Assembly (NCBI RefSeq): GCF_001463765.1
Contig: NZ_BBWK01000022.1
Span: 30,337 to 94,336 of the forward strand
DNA: 64,000 nt
Reading direction: 5' to 3'
DNA from: Aureimonas sp. AU4
GTDB lineage: Bacteria; Pseudomonadota; Alphaproteobacteria; Rhizobiales; Rhizobiaceae
Shown: positions 48,528 to 58,644 of the stretch, piece after piece
Position numbering within the stretch: position 1 is the first letter of the stretch
How the letters are laid out: each line of letters opens with the position of its first letter
The notes under the pieces: model-generated
The model's input: the letters and a program-made list of their open reading frames with translations, nothing else
Databases searched by the model: none
What the model was told of the DNA's origin: nothing
Made by a program: the position numbers and the translations under genes

Positions 48528-50093
48528 ATGAACGTCCATAGCCAAAGCCAGCCCGCAGCCGGAAGCGCCCTTCGCGACGAGGTCTCGCGCCTTCTCACCG
48601 AGCTCGGCGTGCCGGCCGGGCGGCTTGGCGGCGGCGCGCATGCGGCGCGCTCGCCCATCACCGGCGAGACCCTGGCCGAGCTCGCGCTGACCTCGCCCGA
48701 CGAGACGCGCGAGGCCGTGGGCCGGGCGGCGGCCGCGTTCCGCGAGTGGCGCCTCGTGCCCGCCCCGGGACGCGGCGAGCTGGTGCGGCTTCTCGGGCAG
48801 GAGCTGCGCGAGCACAAGGCGCAGCTCGGCCGCCTCGTCTCGGTCGAGGCCGGCAAGATCGTGTCGGAAGGCCTCGGCGAGGTCCAGGAGATGATCGACA
48901 TCTGCGACTTCGCGGTCGGCCTGTCGCGCCAGCTCTACGGGCTGACCATCGCCACCGAGCGGCCCGAGCACCGCATGATGGAGACCTGGCATCCGCTGGG
49001 CGTCGTCGGCATCGTCTCGGCCTTCAACTTCCCCGTGGCGGTCTGGTCGTGGAACGCCGCGCTGGCGCTGGTCTGCGGCAACGCCTGCGTCTGGAAGCCG
49101 TCCGAGAAGACCCCGCTGACCGCCCTCGCCACGCAAGCGCTCTTCGAGCGCGCGCTTGCGCGCTACCGCGAGGCGGGCGGGCGGGCGCCGGACGGACTGT
49201 CGGAACTCGTGGTCGGCGCCCGCGAGGCGGGCGAGGCGCTGGTGGACGATGCGCGCGTCGCGCTCGTCTCGGCCACCGGCTCGACGCGCATGGGCCGCGA
49301 GGTCGGCCCGCGCGTCGCCCAGCGCTTCGGACGCTCGCTTCTCGAGCTTGGCGGCAACAACGCGGCGATCGTCGCGCCCACAGCCGATCTCGACCTGACG
49401 CTGCGGGGCGTGGCGTTCGCCGCCATGGGAACGGCCGGCCAGCGCTGCACGACGCTGCGCCGCCTCTTCGTGCACGAGAGCGTCTACGACAGGCTCGTGC
49501 CGCGCCTTTCCAGCGCCTACGGCTCGGTCGCGGTCGGCAACCCGCTCCAGGAGGGCACGCTGGTCGGTCCCCTGATCGACGAGGCGGCCCGGGCGACGAT
49601 GGGGCGGGCGCTGGAGGCGGCGAAAGCCGCCGGCGGCCGGGTGCTGGCGGGCGGCGAGCGCGTCGCGGTCGAGGGCTGCGAGAACGGCTACTATGTGCGG
49701 CCGGCCCTGGTCGAGATGCCGGAGCAGTCGGGCCCGGTGCGCGAGGAAACCTTCGCGCCGATCCTCTATGTCCTGCGCTACAGCAATCTCGACGAGGCGA
49801 TCGCCTTGCAGAACGACGTGCCGCAGGGCCTGTCGTCGTCGATCTTCACCAACGACCTGCGCGAGGCGGAGACCTTCCTCTCGGTGCGCGGCTCGGACTG
49901 CGGCATCGCCAACGTCAATATCGGCCCGTCCGGCGCGGAGATCGGCGGCGCCTTCGGCGGCGAGAAGGAGACGGGCGGCGGGCGCGAGAGCGGGTCGGAC
50001 GCGTGGCGCGCCTACATGCGGCGCGCCACCAACACCGTCAACTACGGCCGTACCCTGCCGCTGGCGCAGGGCGTGACGTTCGACGTCGGATAA
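48528..50093 (+). CDS. amaB: ALDH7-family aminoadipate-semialdehyde / piperideine-6-carboxylate dehydrogenase
   Basis: The 521-residue enzyme matches ALDH7 (antiquitin/AmaB) in length and motifs. ETWHPLGVVGIVSAFNFPVA, VWKPSEKTPLTALA, catalytic Glu in LLELGGNNAAIVAP, catalytic Cys in GTAGQRCTTLRRLF and the diagnostic AEIGGAFGGEKETGGGRESG near the C-terminus are all present. It oxidises alpha-aminoadipate semialdehyde to aminoadipate with NAD+. It lies 30 bases after the FAD oxidase gene and two genes after hglS, completing a compact lysine-degradation module. The 3' end is 6 bases from the convergent phosphatase gene. Confidence 0.92.
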   Translation: MNVHSQSQPAAGSALRDEVSRLLTELGVPAGRLGGGAHAARSPITGETLAELALTSPDETREAVGRAAAAFREWRLVPAPGRGELVRLLGQELREHKAQLGRLVSVEAGKIVSEGLGEVQEMIDICDFAVGLSRQLYGLTIATERPEHRMMETWHPLGVVGIVSAFNFPVAVWSWNAALALVCGNACVWKPSEKTPLTALATQALFERALARYREAGGRAPDGLSELVVGAREAGEALVDDARVALVSATGSTRMGREVGPRVAQRFGRSLLELGGNNAAIVAPTADLDLTLRGVAFAAMGTAGQRCTTLRRLFVHESVYDRLVPRLSSAYGSVAVGNPLQEGTLVGPLIDEAARATMGRALEAAKAAGGRVLAGGERVAVEGCENGYYVRPALVEMPEQSGPVREETFAPILYVLRYSNLDEAIALQNDVPQGLSSSIFTNDLREAETFLSVRGSDCGIANVNIGPSGAEIGGAFGGEKETGGGRESGSDAWRAYMRRATNTVNYGRTLPLAQGVTFDVG

Positions 50094-50099
50094 GGCGGC

Positions 50100-50855
50100 C
50101 TACCCGAGCGCGGCGAGAAGCCCGGGCGTTCCCGCGCGGATGGCATAGGCGCCGTCCGCGTGGCGCTCGATCTCGACGGTGAGGCCCGCCTCGCGGCAGA
50201 CCGCGGCGCCGCCCGCGATGTCCCACATGGTGGTGACGGGCTGGATGTGCCCCTCGATCCGCCCGAGCGCGCAGAAGAGGAGCCCGATCGAGGTCGAGTG
50301 GAAGCTTTCCACGATCCAGCGCCGCTCGCGCAGCCGGCGCTGAAGCGCGATCGAAGCCTCGAGGTCCTCGCCGAGGCTCTCGCCCATCGACATCAGCTGC
50401 AGCGCGGCGGGCGGCACCGGGCGCCGGAACGGCTCGCCGTTCAGGAGGACGCCCGCGCCCTCGGCCGCCGCCAGACCCTCGCCCAGAACCGGCGCGCGGA
50501 TCGCGCCGGCCACCGGCCGGTCGCCCACCACGAAGCCGAGCGACACGCCCCAGAGCGGCGAGCCGGCGAGAAAGTTCGAGGTGCCGTCGATCGGGTCGAC
50601 GATCCAGTAGCGCTCCGCCGCCTCGCCGCCTTCCTCCTCGCCCACCACCGCCTCGCCGGGGCAGAGCGCGGCCAGGCGCTCGCGCACCATGGCCTCGATG
50701 CGCCGGTCGGCGGTGGACACGAAGTCCTGCGGGCCCTTGGCGTCGACGATCAGCTCGCCGCGCCGCCGGAACAGGGCGAGCGCTTCCGCCGCCGCCTCGT
50801 CCACCACGCGCCGCGCGACGTCGCGCCGATGCTGCATCTCGGTCGAGGCGTTCAT
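50100..50855 (-). CDS. Inositol-monophosphatase-family phosphatase
   Basis: The 251-residue protein has the metal-binding motifs of the family: VVGEEEGGEAAERYWIVDPI then DGTSNFLAGSPLWGVSLGFV (the WIVDPIDGT core binds Mg2+/Li+), and TTMWDIAGGAAVCREAGLTV near the C-terminus. It would hydrolyse a phosphomonoester such as inositol-1-P, glycerol-related phosphate or 3'-phosphoadenosine compounds. Its ATG overlaps the stop of the glycerophosphodiesterase gene by four bases. A role in processing sugar or inositol phosphates released from phosphodiesters is inferred from that coupling. Confidence 0.9.
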   Translation of the reverse strand: MNASTEMQHRRDVARRVVDEAAAEALALFRRRGELIVDAKGPQDFVSTADRRIEAMVRERLAALCPGEAVVGEEEGGEAAERYWIVDPIDGTSNFLAGSPLWGVSLGFVVGDRPVAGAIRAPVLGEGLAAAEGAGVLLNGEPFRRPVPPAALQLMSMGESLGEDLEASIALQRRLRERRWIVESFHSTSIGLLFCALGRIEGHIQPVTTMWDIAGGAAVCREAGLTVEIERHADGAYAIRAGTPGLLAALG

Positions 50856-51730
50856 GCGCGGCGGCCGATCTGGCGCAGGAAGCCGGCGAGCTCGGCGCCC
50901 CGGTCGGTCTGGATCGCGCCCACGCCCCAGTCCACGAGCCGTCCCCAGACGGCGTGCGGGTCATCGAGGGCGCGGCTGTCGTCGAAGTCGGGAATGTGGG
51001 AGCAGTCGATCGTGTTCACCCAGAGCCTGATGCCGGCCGAGGCCGTCGCTTCGCGGCCCTCCGCGAGAATCGCGGCCGCTTCGGGATGGCATTCGATCAT
51101 GAGCGGCGAGAGCCGCGCAAGCGCCCGGACATCGCCCGCCACGCGTCCGGCCGAGGTCTCCAGGATCGGCATGAAGGGCAACGGGCCGTGAGCGGGGTGG
51201 CCGACGGGTAGCCGGGCGGCCTCCTCCGGCTTGACCTCGCACTTCACCACCACCTCGCCCGCCATGCCCATGTCGGCGACGAGCGGCGCGATCCGGCCGA
51301 GCTCGGCCGGGTTCTTGGTGTCGAGGTTGACGAGGATGCGACCCCGCGCCTCCTCCAGGAACGCGGCAAGGTCCGGCAGCCGCTCGTCCGTGAGCGCGGC
51401 ATCCCGGCCGCCCTCCCCCTCGCGCAGGCGCAGGGCGCGGAGCTGGGCCGAGGCGAGGGCAGACATCGGACCGGTGCCCTCGGTCGTGCGGTCGAGACTC
51501 GCGTCGTGGATCACCACCGGCACGCCGTCGCTCGCCAGGCGCACGTCGATCTCCACCATGTCGAACCCCCGCTCGATCGCGCCGCGCACGGCGGCCAGCG
51601 AGTTCTCGGGCGCCCGGGCCCAGTCGCCGCGATGGGCGATGATCAGGACGTCGCGGTTGCCGGGCGAGAGCACGCGTTCGAGCGGCGTCGCACCGGCGGC
51701 CGGGCGGGCGGCGGACATGGGCGTGGGCAT
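50852..51730 (-). CDS. ugpQ: Glycerophosphodiester phosphodiesterase (UgpQ/GlpQ-like)
   Basis: The 292-residue GDPD enzyme has the signature IIAHRGDWARAPENSLAAV near residue 30, metal and acid-base residues in MVEIDVRLASDGVPVVIHDA, and LDRTTEGTGPM. It hydrolyses glycerophosphodiesters to glycerol-3-phosphate plus an alcohol. There is no signal peptide, so it acts in the cytosol on imported glycerophosphodiesters, as UgpQ does. I start it at the ATG of MPTPMSAARP; a longer frame exists upstream into the promoter. It is divergent from ugpBAEC and shares the regulatory region with two Pho-box-like repeats. Confidence 0.9.
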   Translation of the reverse strand: MPTPMSAARPAAGATPLERVLSPGNRDVLIIAHRGDWARAPENSLAAVRGAIERGFDMVEIDVRLASDGVPVVIHDASLDRTTEGTGPMSALASAQLRALRLREGEGGRDAALTDERLPDLAAFLEEARGRILVNLDTKNPAELGRIAPLVADMGMAGEVVVKCEVKPEEAARLPVGHPAHGPLPFMPILETSAGRVAGDVRALARLSPLMIECHPEAAAILAEGREATASAGIRLWVNTIDCSHIPDFDDSRALDDPHAVWGRLVDWGVGAIQTDRGAELAGFLRQIGRRA

Positions 51731-51835
51731 GGGGAAACGACCTTCGGGTGGGCGGGCCGGGAAAAGGCGGTCGGCGCCCGGCGGCGTTCGCGCCGGACCG
51801 ATCTCAAGATGGCACCCGCGCCTATCATGCAGTTC

Positions 51836-51853
51836 ATGACAACGGGATGACGA
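51836..51853 (-). promoter_or_regulatory. Candidate Pho box (toward the phosphodiesterase gene)
   Basis: On the minus strand, TCGTCAT and TTGTCAT are separated by four bases, giving the 11-base period of PhoB direct repeats (consensus CTGTCAT). The GTCAT core is exact in both. It lies about 106 bases before the phosphodiesterase start. Confidence 0.6.
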
Positions 51854-51920
51854 AACCACCGCACAAAGCAGGCCACATTCGTCCATCGACTTCCAGCGTC
51901 AACTCCATCCCAAGCAAGAC

Positions 51921-51938
51921 GCGTCATGGAACATTCAT
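51921..51938 (+). promoter_or_regulatory. Candidate Pho box (toward ugpB)
   Basis: On the plus strand, GCGTCAT and CATTCAT are separated by four bases, again with an 11-base period. Agreement with the PhoB consensus is weaker than in the minus-strand box. It lies about 87 bases before the ugpB start. Confidence 0.45.
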
Positions 51939-52024
51939 TGTACATCGACCGCCCGGGCTTCTATTGGCGCCCTCGGCACCCCGACCGGGGTCGCACGGCT
52001 TTTCGAGACCGGGATCATTCCGCG

Positions 52025-53368
52025 ATGCTGACGAAGATTTGGGGTGCCGCGAGCGCGATCGCGCTGCTGGTTTGCGCGGGCGCGGCTACCGCCGCGCCGG
52101 TGAAGATCGACATGTGGTTCGGCAACACGGGCGACATCGCCAAGCGCGTGGGCGAGCAGTGCGACCGCTTCAACGCCAGCCAGACCGACTACCAGGTCGT
52201 CTGCACCAGCCAGGGCTCCTACGACGCCTCGCTGCAGAACACGATCGCCGCCTTCCGCGCCGGCCAGCAGCCCACCATCGCCCAGGTCTCCGACGTCGGC
52301 ACGCTCGACATCATGCTGTCGGGTGCCTTCTACCCGGCCGAGAAGCTGATGAAGGATAACGGCTACACGATCGACTGGAACGACTATTTCGGCGGCATCC
52401 GGAGCTACTTCGCCACCTCGACCGGCGAGATGTACTCCTTCCCGTTCAACTCCTCGACCGCGCTCCTCTACTGGAACAAGGACGCCTACGCCAAGATCGG
52501 CAAGACCGAGGCGCCCGCGACCTGGGAGGAGGCAGCCGCCGACTTCAAGGCGCTGAAGGCCGCCGGATATGCCTGCCCGCTCGGCTTCAACATCTCCTCG
52601 AACGAGGTGTGGCAGTACGAGGAGCAGTTCCTTGCCGTCCACGGCGAGCCCAACGCCACGATGAACAACGGCTATGACGGCCTCGGCGCCGAGATGGCGT
52701 TCAACAAGGGCAAGTGGGTCCAGTTCGTCCGCGACCTCAAGAGCTGGTACGACGCGGGTGAGGCGGTCATCAAGTCCAAGGAGACCGGCCAGACCTTCGT
52801 CGACGCCTTTGCGGCGGGCGACTGCCAGACCATCCTGACCTCGGTCGGCGACCACGGCGCGATCGGCCGCACCGCCAAGCAAGGCATGAACTGGGGCGTC
52901 GCGATGCTGCCCGTCTACCAGGGCACCGAGCGCCGGAACTCGCTGGTGGGCGGTGCCTCGCTCTGGGTCCTCGCCGGCAAGTCCGACGCCGAATACAAGG
53001 CGGCCGCCGCCTTCCTGAACTTCATCGCCAAGCCGGAAGAGGCGCTGACCTGGTCGACGGTCACGGGCTACATCCCGGTGCGCCAGTCGGGCTTCGAGTA
53101 CCTGAAGAGCCAAGGCTTCTACGACAAGGCGCCTTATGCCGGCCGCGAGATCGCCATCCAGAGCCTGACCTTCACGCCGCCCACCCCGGTCACGCGCGGC
53201 AACCGCCTGGGCGGCCTCCTGCAGATCCGCAACGAGATCGCGAACGGCCTCCAGGCCATCTTCATCCAGAACGCCGACGTCCAGACGGCGCTGGATGATG
53301 CGGCCACGCGCTCCAACGCGATCCTGCGCCGCTTCGAGCAGACCTACGAGGGCAAGCAGCTCCCGTAA
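52025..53368 (+). CDS. ugpB: sn-glycerol-3-phosphate periplasmic binding protein
   Basis: This 447-residue family-1 extracellular binding protein has a Sec signal peptide (KIWGAASAIALLVCAGAATA, cleavage near TAAP). The mature start VKIDMWFGNTGDIAKRVGEQ and ASLQNTIAAFRAGQQPTIAQ, FPFNSSTALLYWNKDAYAK, and GAIGRTAKQGMNWGVAMLPV match UgpB. I chose the ATG of MLTKIWG; 33 codons of open frame upstream overlap the promoter region and lack a leader. It binds glycerol-3-phosphate or glycerophosphodiesters and passes them to UgpAE/UgpC. Controlled by phosphate starvation in relatives; candidate Pho boxes lie upstream. A long stem-loop follows the gene. Confidence 0.93.
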   Translation: MLTKIWGAASAIALLVCAGAATAAPVKIDMWFGNTGDIAKRVGEQCDRFNASQTDYQVVCTSQGSYDASLQNTIAAFRAGQQPTIAQVSDVGTLDIMLSGAFYPAEKLMKDNGYTIDWNDYFGGIRSYFATSTGEMYSFPFNSSTALLYWNKDAYAKIGKTEAPATWEEAAADFKALKAAGYACPLGFNISSNEVWQYEEQFLAVHGEPNATMNNGYDGLGAEMAFNKGKWVQFVRDLKSWYDAGEAVIKSKETGQTFVDAFAAGDCQTILTSVGDHGAIGRTAKQGMNWGVAMLPVYQGTERRNSLVGGASLWVLAGKSDAEYKAAAAFLNFIAKPEEALTWSTVTGYIPVRQSGFEYLKSQGFYDKAPYAGREIAIQSLTFTPPTPVTRGNRLGGLLQIRNEIANGLQAIFIQNADVQTALDDAATRSNAILRRFEQTYEGKQLP

Positions 53369-53393
53369 GCCTCCTTCCACGGCTTCTCGCCTC

Positions 53394-53425
53394 GCGCCCC
53401 GGACGGTTCGCCCCGTCCGGGGCGC
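53394..53425 (+). other. Intercistronic stem-loop between ugpB and ugpA
   Basis: GCGCCCCGGACGG and its exact complement form a 13-bp stem around a 6-base loop, 26 bases after the ugpB stop. No T run follows. This is suited to protecting the ugpB message or attenuating read-through to ugpAEC. It parallels the stem-loop after the sugar-binding-protein gene at 33917. Confidence 0.75.
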
Positions 53426-53454
53426 ATCGCATCGGGACATACGGGCGGATCTCC

Positions 53455-54339
53455 ATGGAAAAGCGCGCCACCTTCTCCTCCACCACGGTCGGCCTTCTCT
53501 ACGCCGCGCCCGTGCTCCTCTTGATCTTCGTGTTCTTCTACTGGCCCGCCGGCCAGGCGCTGTTCTGGGCCTTCACGCTGGAGCGCCCGTGGGGCGGCGG
53601 CAACCAGTTCGTCGGCTTCCAGAACTTCCGGCACCTGTTCGCGGACGCGGTCTACTGGAACGCGGTGGTCCGCAGCCTCGTCTTCGCGCTGGCCTCCACC
53701 GCCCTCACCATGTTCGTCTCCCTGGTGCTGGCGCTTCTCGTCGATCGCGAGCTGGCCGGCAGCCGCTTCTACCGCTCGGTCCTCGTCTGGCCCTACGCCA
53801 TCGCGGCGCCGGCCGTGGGCCTTGCCTTCAGCTTCATCATGGCGCCCCAGGCCGGTCTCATGTCGGCGCTGAACGCGATCTGGCCCGGCATCTGGAACCC
53901 CGCCTTCAGCGGGCGCGACGCGATGATCGCGGTGATCCTCGCCTTCTCGTGGAAGTACATCGCCTACAACTTCATCTTCTTCCTCGCAGCCCTCCAGTCG
54001 ATCCCGAACAACCTGACCGAGGCCGCCGCCATGGACGGCGCGGGACCTCTCCGGCGCATGGTCGACATGAAGGTGCCGCTCCTCATGCCGACCTTCTTCT
54101 TCCTGCTCGTGATCAACATCACCGAGAGCTTCCAGGATTCCTTCGGCATCGTCGACATCATGACCGGCGGCGGGCCGGCCCGCTCCACCGAGCTCATGGT
54201 CTACAAGCTCTATTTCGACGGCTTCCGCGGCCTCGATTATTCGGGCGCCGCCGCCCAGAGCATCGTCCTGATGCTGCTCGTCGTCGTCCTGACCATCGTC
54301 CAGTTCCGCTTCATCGAGCGGCGCGTCCACTACAAGTAG
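53455..54339 (+). CDS. ugpA: sn-glycerol-3-phosphate ABC transporter permease UgpA
   Basis: The 294-residue inner-membrane permease of the MalF/UgpA class has six spans. Its EAA loop is LTEAAAMDGAGPLRRMVDMK, and FQDSFGIVDIMTGGGPARST is the conserved UgpA segment near the last span. The start ATG follows GGGCGGATCTCC. It forms the channel with UgpE, encoded 9 bases downstream. Confidence 0.95.
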   Translation: MEKRATFSSTTVGLLYAAPVLLLIFVFFYWPAGQALFWAFTLERPWGGGNQFVGFQNFRHLFADAVYWNAVVRSLVFALASTALTMFVSLVLALLVDRELAGSRFYRSVLVWPYAIAAPAVGLAFSFIMAPQAGLMSALNAIWPGIWNPAFSGRDAMIAVILAFSWKYIAYNFIFFLAALQSIPNNLTEAAAMDGAGPLRRMVDMKVPLLMPTFFFLLVINITESFQDSFGIVDIMTGGGPARSTELMVYKLYFDGFRGLDYSGAAAQSIVLMLLVVVLTIVQFRFIERRVHYK

Positions 54340-54348
54340 GAGCCGCCC

Positions 54349-55263
54349 GTGGTCGAGAACCGCCCGCTCTTCAACCTCGTCTGCCAGGCCGTGCTCCTCG
54401 TCGGCCTCCTGGCCGCCGTGCTGCCCTTCGCGATCGTCGTGATCGCCGCCTCGCACGACATCGTCACGGTGAACCGCGTGCCGATGCCGCTCGCGCCCGG
54501 CTCGCACTTCCTCGCCAACGTCACGGAAGCCTGGACGCGCGCCGACCTCGGCTCGAAGATCTTCAACAGCTTCGTGTTCGCCTCCGCGGTGGCGCTGGGC
54601 AAGGTCGTCTTCTCGGCCATGGCGGCGTTCGCGATCGTCTACTTCCGCTTTCCCGGCCGCATGCTCCTGTTCTGGGCCGTGTTCGTCACGCTCATGCTGC
54701 CGCTGGAGGTGCGCATCGTGCCGACCTACGCGGTGGCCGCCAACGCGCTGCAGCCCTTCCAGGCGATCCTCGACGTGACCGGCCTGACGCAGCTGATCGC
54801 CTGGGCGACCGGCATCCGAGTCCAGCTCAACTGGGGCCTTCTCAACTCCTATACCGGGCTCGCGCTGCCGCTGGTCGCCACCGCCACCGGCACCTTCCTC
54901 TACCGCCAGTTCTTCCTGACCCTGCCGGACGAACTGGCGGAAGCAGCCAAGATGGACGGCTCGGGCCCCGTACGCTTCTTCTTCGACGTGCTGCTTCCGC
55001 TCTCGAAGCCCACCATGGCGGCGCTCGCGACCATCATGTTCGTCTGGGCCTGGAACCAGTATCTCTGGCCCCTTCTCGTCACCACCGACGCCTCGTTCGG
55101 CACCGCCACCACCCAGCTCAAGGCGCTGATCCCCTCCCAGGACGGCATGCCCGACTGGAACGTCGCCATGGCCGGCTGCCTCCTCGTGATGCTGCCGCCA
55201 CTCCTGGTGATCGCCCTCATGCAGCGCTGGTTCGTGCGCGGCCTCGCCGCCACCGACAAGTAG
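54349..55263 (+). CDS. ugpE: sn-glycerol-3-phosphate ABC transporter permease UgpE
   Basis: The 304-residue MalG/UgpE-class permease starts at GTG with the UgpE-typical [16 protein letters not shown] lies 7 bases before it. The EAA loop reads [20 protein letters not shown], and [20 protein letters not shown] is the conserved penultimate-span segment. UgpE pairs with UgpA. The next gene, encoding the ATPase, starts 10 bases after its stop. Confidence 0.95.
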   Translation: MVENRPLFNLVCQAVLLVGLLAAVLPFAIVVIAASHDIVTVNRVPMPLAPGSHFLANVTEAWTRADLGSKIFNSFVFASAVALGKVVFSAMAAFAIVYFRFPGRMLLFWAVFVTLMLPLEVRIVPTYAVAANALQPFQAILDVTGLTQLIAWATGIRVQLNWGLLNSYTGLALPLVATATGTFLYRQFFLTLPDELAEAAKMDGSGPVRFFFDVLLPLSKPTMAALATIMFVWAWNQYLWPLLVTTDASFGTATTQLKALIPSQDGMPDWNVAMAGCLLVMLPPLLVIALMQRWFVRGLAATDK

Positions 55264-55273
55264 GAGACACACG

Positions 55274-56386
<1,113 letters not shown>

Positions 56387-56475
56387 GGAGCGAACGGCCG
56401 CCGCCGGGGACTGGCGGTCGCCACATTTCTCCGCGAGAAGGCGGCTCCGCTAGCTGGACGGAGCGCGCGCGACCC

Positions 56476-58644
56476 ATGTCAGACACGCCATCGCCTCGGA
56501 TCGAGGCGCTTCTCGCGCAGATGACGCTGCCGGAGAAGATCGGCCAGCTCACCATGCTCGCCGCCGGCTTCTCGGTGACCGGGCCGGTGGTCGGAGGGGA
56601 TGTCTCGCAATCGGTACGCGAGGGCCGCGCGGGCAGCCTTCTCAACGTCTTCGGGCCCGGCGCGGTGCGCGAGATCCAGCGTGTCGCGCTGGAGGAATCG
56701 CGGCTCAAGATCCCGCTGCTGCTCGGCTTCGACGTCGTGCACGGCCACCGCACCGTGTTTCCGATCCCGCTCGGCGAAGCCGCCAGCTTCGATCCCGAAC
56801 TCTGGGAGGAGACGGCGCGCGTGGCCGCGCGCGAGGCGGCGGCCGACGGCGTCGCGCTGACCTTCGCGCCCATGCTCGACATCGCGCGCGACCCGCGCTG
56901 GGGGCGCATGGCGGAAGGGGCGGGCGAGGACCCGCTCGTCGCCGCGCTCTACGCCCGCGCCAAGCTGCGCGGCTTTCAAGGCTCGAACCTCGCCGACCCC
57001 GACCGCCTGGCGGCCACCGCCAAGCACCTCGTCGCCTACGGCGCGGCCTCGGCGGGGCGCGACTACGCCTCCACCGACGTCTCGGAGCGCACGCTGCGCG
57101 AGACCTACCTGCCCCCCTTCGAGGCGGCGCTGGAGGAGGATTGCGCCTGCATCATGCCGGCCTTCTCCGACCTCTCCGGCGTGCCGATGACGGCGAACGG
57201 GGCGCTTCTGGGTGGCTGGCTGCGCGGCGAGAAGGGGTTTCGCGGCGTGGTGGTGAGCGACTACAACGCGGTCGCCGAGCTGATCCCGCACGGCGTCGCC
57301 GCCGATCTCGCCGAGGCCGCAAGCCTCGCGCTCCGGGCCGGCGTCGACATCGACATGATGAGCGGCGGCGCCTACGAGACCGGCCTGCCGGAAGCGCTCC
57401 GTCGCGGCCTCGTCACCATCGACGACATCGACCGGAGCGTGCGGCGCGTGCTCGCGCTGAAGGAGCGCCTCGGCCTCTTCCGTGATCCCTGGCGGGCGCT
57501 CGCGCGCGGCGACGCGGGCGCGGGGCCCCAGGTCTCAAGCCACCGCGCGCTCGCCCGCCAAGCGGCGGCGCGCTCGGTCGTCCTCCTGTCGCAGCACGAT
57601 CCCGCGATCCTGCCGCTGCCGGACCGCCCCATGCGCATCGCGGTGCTGGGGCCGCTGGCCGAGGCGCCGACCGACATGATGGGGAGCTGGTCGGGCGCGG
57701 GCGAGGCCGAGGAGACCGTCACCATCCTGCGGGGGCTACGCGAGGCGCGGCCCGACTGCGAGATCGCCTATGCGCGCGGCGTCGGCATTGACGAGTCCGA
57801 GCCGGACGGCTTCGAGCCGGCGCTGGCGCTGGCGCGCGGCGCCGATCTCGTGGTGCTGGCGCTCGGCGAGTCCCGCGCCATGACCGGCGAGGCCGCGAGC
57901 CGCACGGGTCTCGACCTGCCGGGCGACCAGACCAACTTCGCGCGCGCCGTGCTGGCGCTCGGCCGCCCGACGGTCGCGCTTCTCGCCGCCGGCCGGCCGC
58001 TCACGGTGCCCTGGCTGTTCGACCGGGCGGGCGCCGTGCTCGCCACCTGGTTCGGCGGCACGGAGGCGGGATCGGGGGTTGCCGACGTCCTGACGGGCCG
58101 CGTCTCGCCCTCGGGACGCCTGCCGGTCACTTGGCCGCGCGCCGTGGGACAGGTGCCGATCTTCTTTGCCGAGCGTCCCGGCGGGCGACCGCCTTCCGAC
58201 GAGCACTACACCAGCAAGTATATCGACCTCTCGCCCGACCCCCAGTTCTTCTTCGGCCATGGCCTGACCTACGGCCGTGTCGTACGCGAAAACCTTCGAG
58301 CCGAACCGGCGGGAGCGCGCGAGGACGAGACAGTGCTGGTCTCGCTCGACCTGCGCAACGAGGGGGCGCACACGGCCGAGGAAACCGTGTTCCTGTTCTC
58401 GCGCAAGCCCGTTGCCCGCGTCGCGCGCCCGCGCCTCGAGCTTCAGGGCTTCGCGCGCGTCTCGCTCGCCCCCGGCGGGCATACGCGCTGCACCATCCCC
58501 CTGCCCGTCTCGGCGCTGGCCTTTCCCGGCCCCGACCTCGCGCGAAGCGTCGAGCGGGGCGAGTACGAGATTCTGGTCGGCCCCTCGGCCGACCCGGCCA
58601 CGCTGCTGCGCACGCGCATCGAGGTCGTGGGAAGCGCCTCGTGA
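56476..58644 (+). CDS. bglX: Family GH3 beta-glucosidase (BglX-like), cytosolic
   Basis: The 722-residue GH3 enzyme has an N-terminal TIM barrel with MTLPEKIGQLTMLAAG, IPLLLGFDVVHGHRTVFPIP, PMLDIARDPRWGRMAEGAGE and the nucleophile Asp in FRGVVVSDYNAVAEL. An alpha/beta sandwich (VLGPLAEAPTDMMGSWSGAG, TWFGGTEAGSGVADVL) and a fibronectin-III-like end follow (SLDLRNEGAHTAEETVFLFS). E. coli BglX has a signal peptide; here the protein begins directly with SDTPSPRIEALLAQM, so a cytosolic location is likely. It hydrolyses beta-linked glucosides. It follows ugpC after 89 bases and overlaps the small Tat protein gene by four bases. Confidence 0.92.
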   Translation: MSDTPSPRIEALLAQMTLPEKIGQLTMLAAGFSVTGPVVGGDVSQSVREGRAGSLLNVFGPGAVREIQRVALEESRLKIPLLLGFDVVHGHRTVFPIPLGEAASFDPELWEETARVAAREAAADGVALTFAPMLDIARDPRWGRMAEGAGEDPLVAALYARAKLRGFQGSNLADPDRLAATAKHLVAYGAASAGRDYASTDVSERTLRETYLPPFEAALEEDCACIMPAFSDLSGVPMTANGALLGGWLRGEKGFRGVVVSDYNAVAELIPHGVAADLAEAASLALRAGVDIDMMSGGAYETGLPEALRRGLVTIDDIDRSVRRVLALKERLGLFRDPWRALARGDAGAGPQVSSHRALARQAAARSVVLLSQHDPAILPLPDRPMRIAVLGPLAEAPTDMMGSWSGAGEAEETVTILRGLREARPDCEIAYARGVGIDESEPDGFEPALALARGADLVVLALGESRAMTGEAASRTGLDLPGDQTNFARAVLALGRPTVALLAAGRPLTVPWLFDRAGAVLATWFGGTEAGSGVADVLTGRVSPSGRLPVTWPRAVGQVPIFFAERPGGRPPSDEHYTSKYIDLSPDPQFFFGHGLTYGRVVRENLRAEPAGAREDETVLVSLDLRNEGAHTAEETVFLFSRKPVARVARPRLELQGFARVSLAPGGHTRCTIPLPVSALAFPGPDLARSVERGEYEILVGPSADPATLLRTRIEVVGSAS

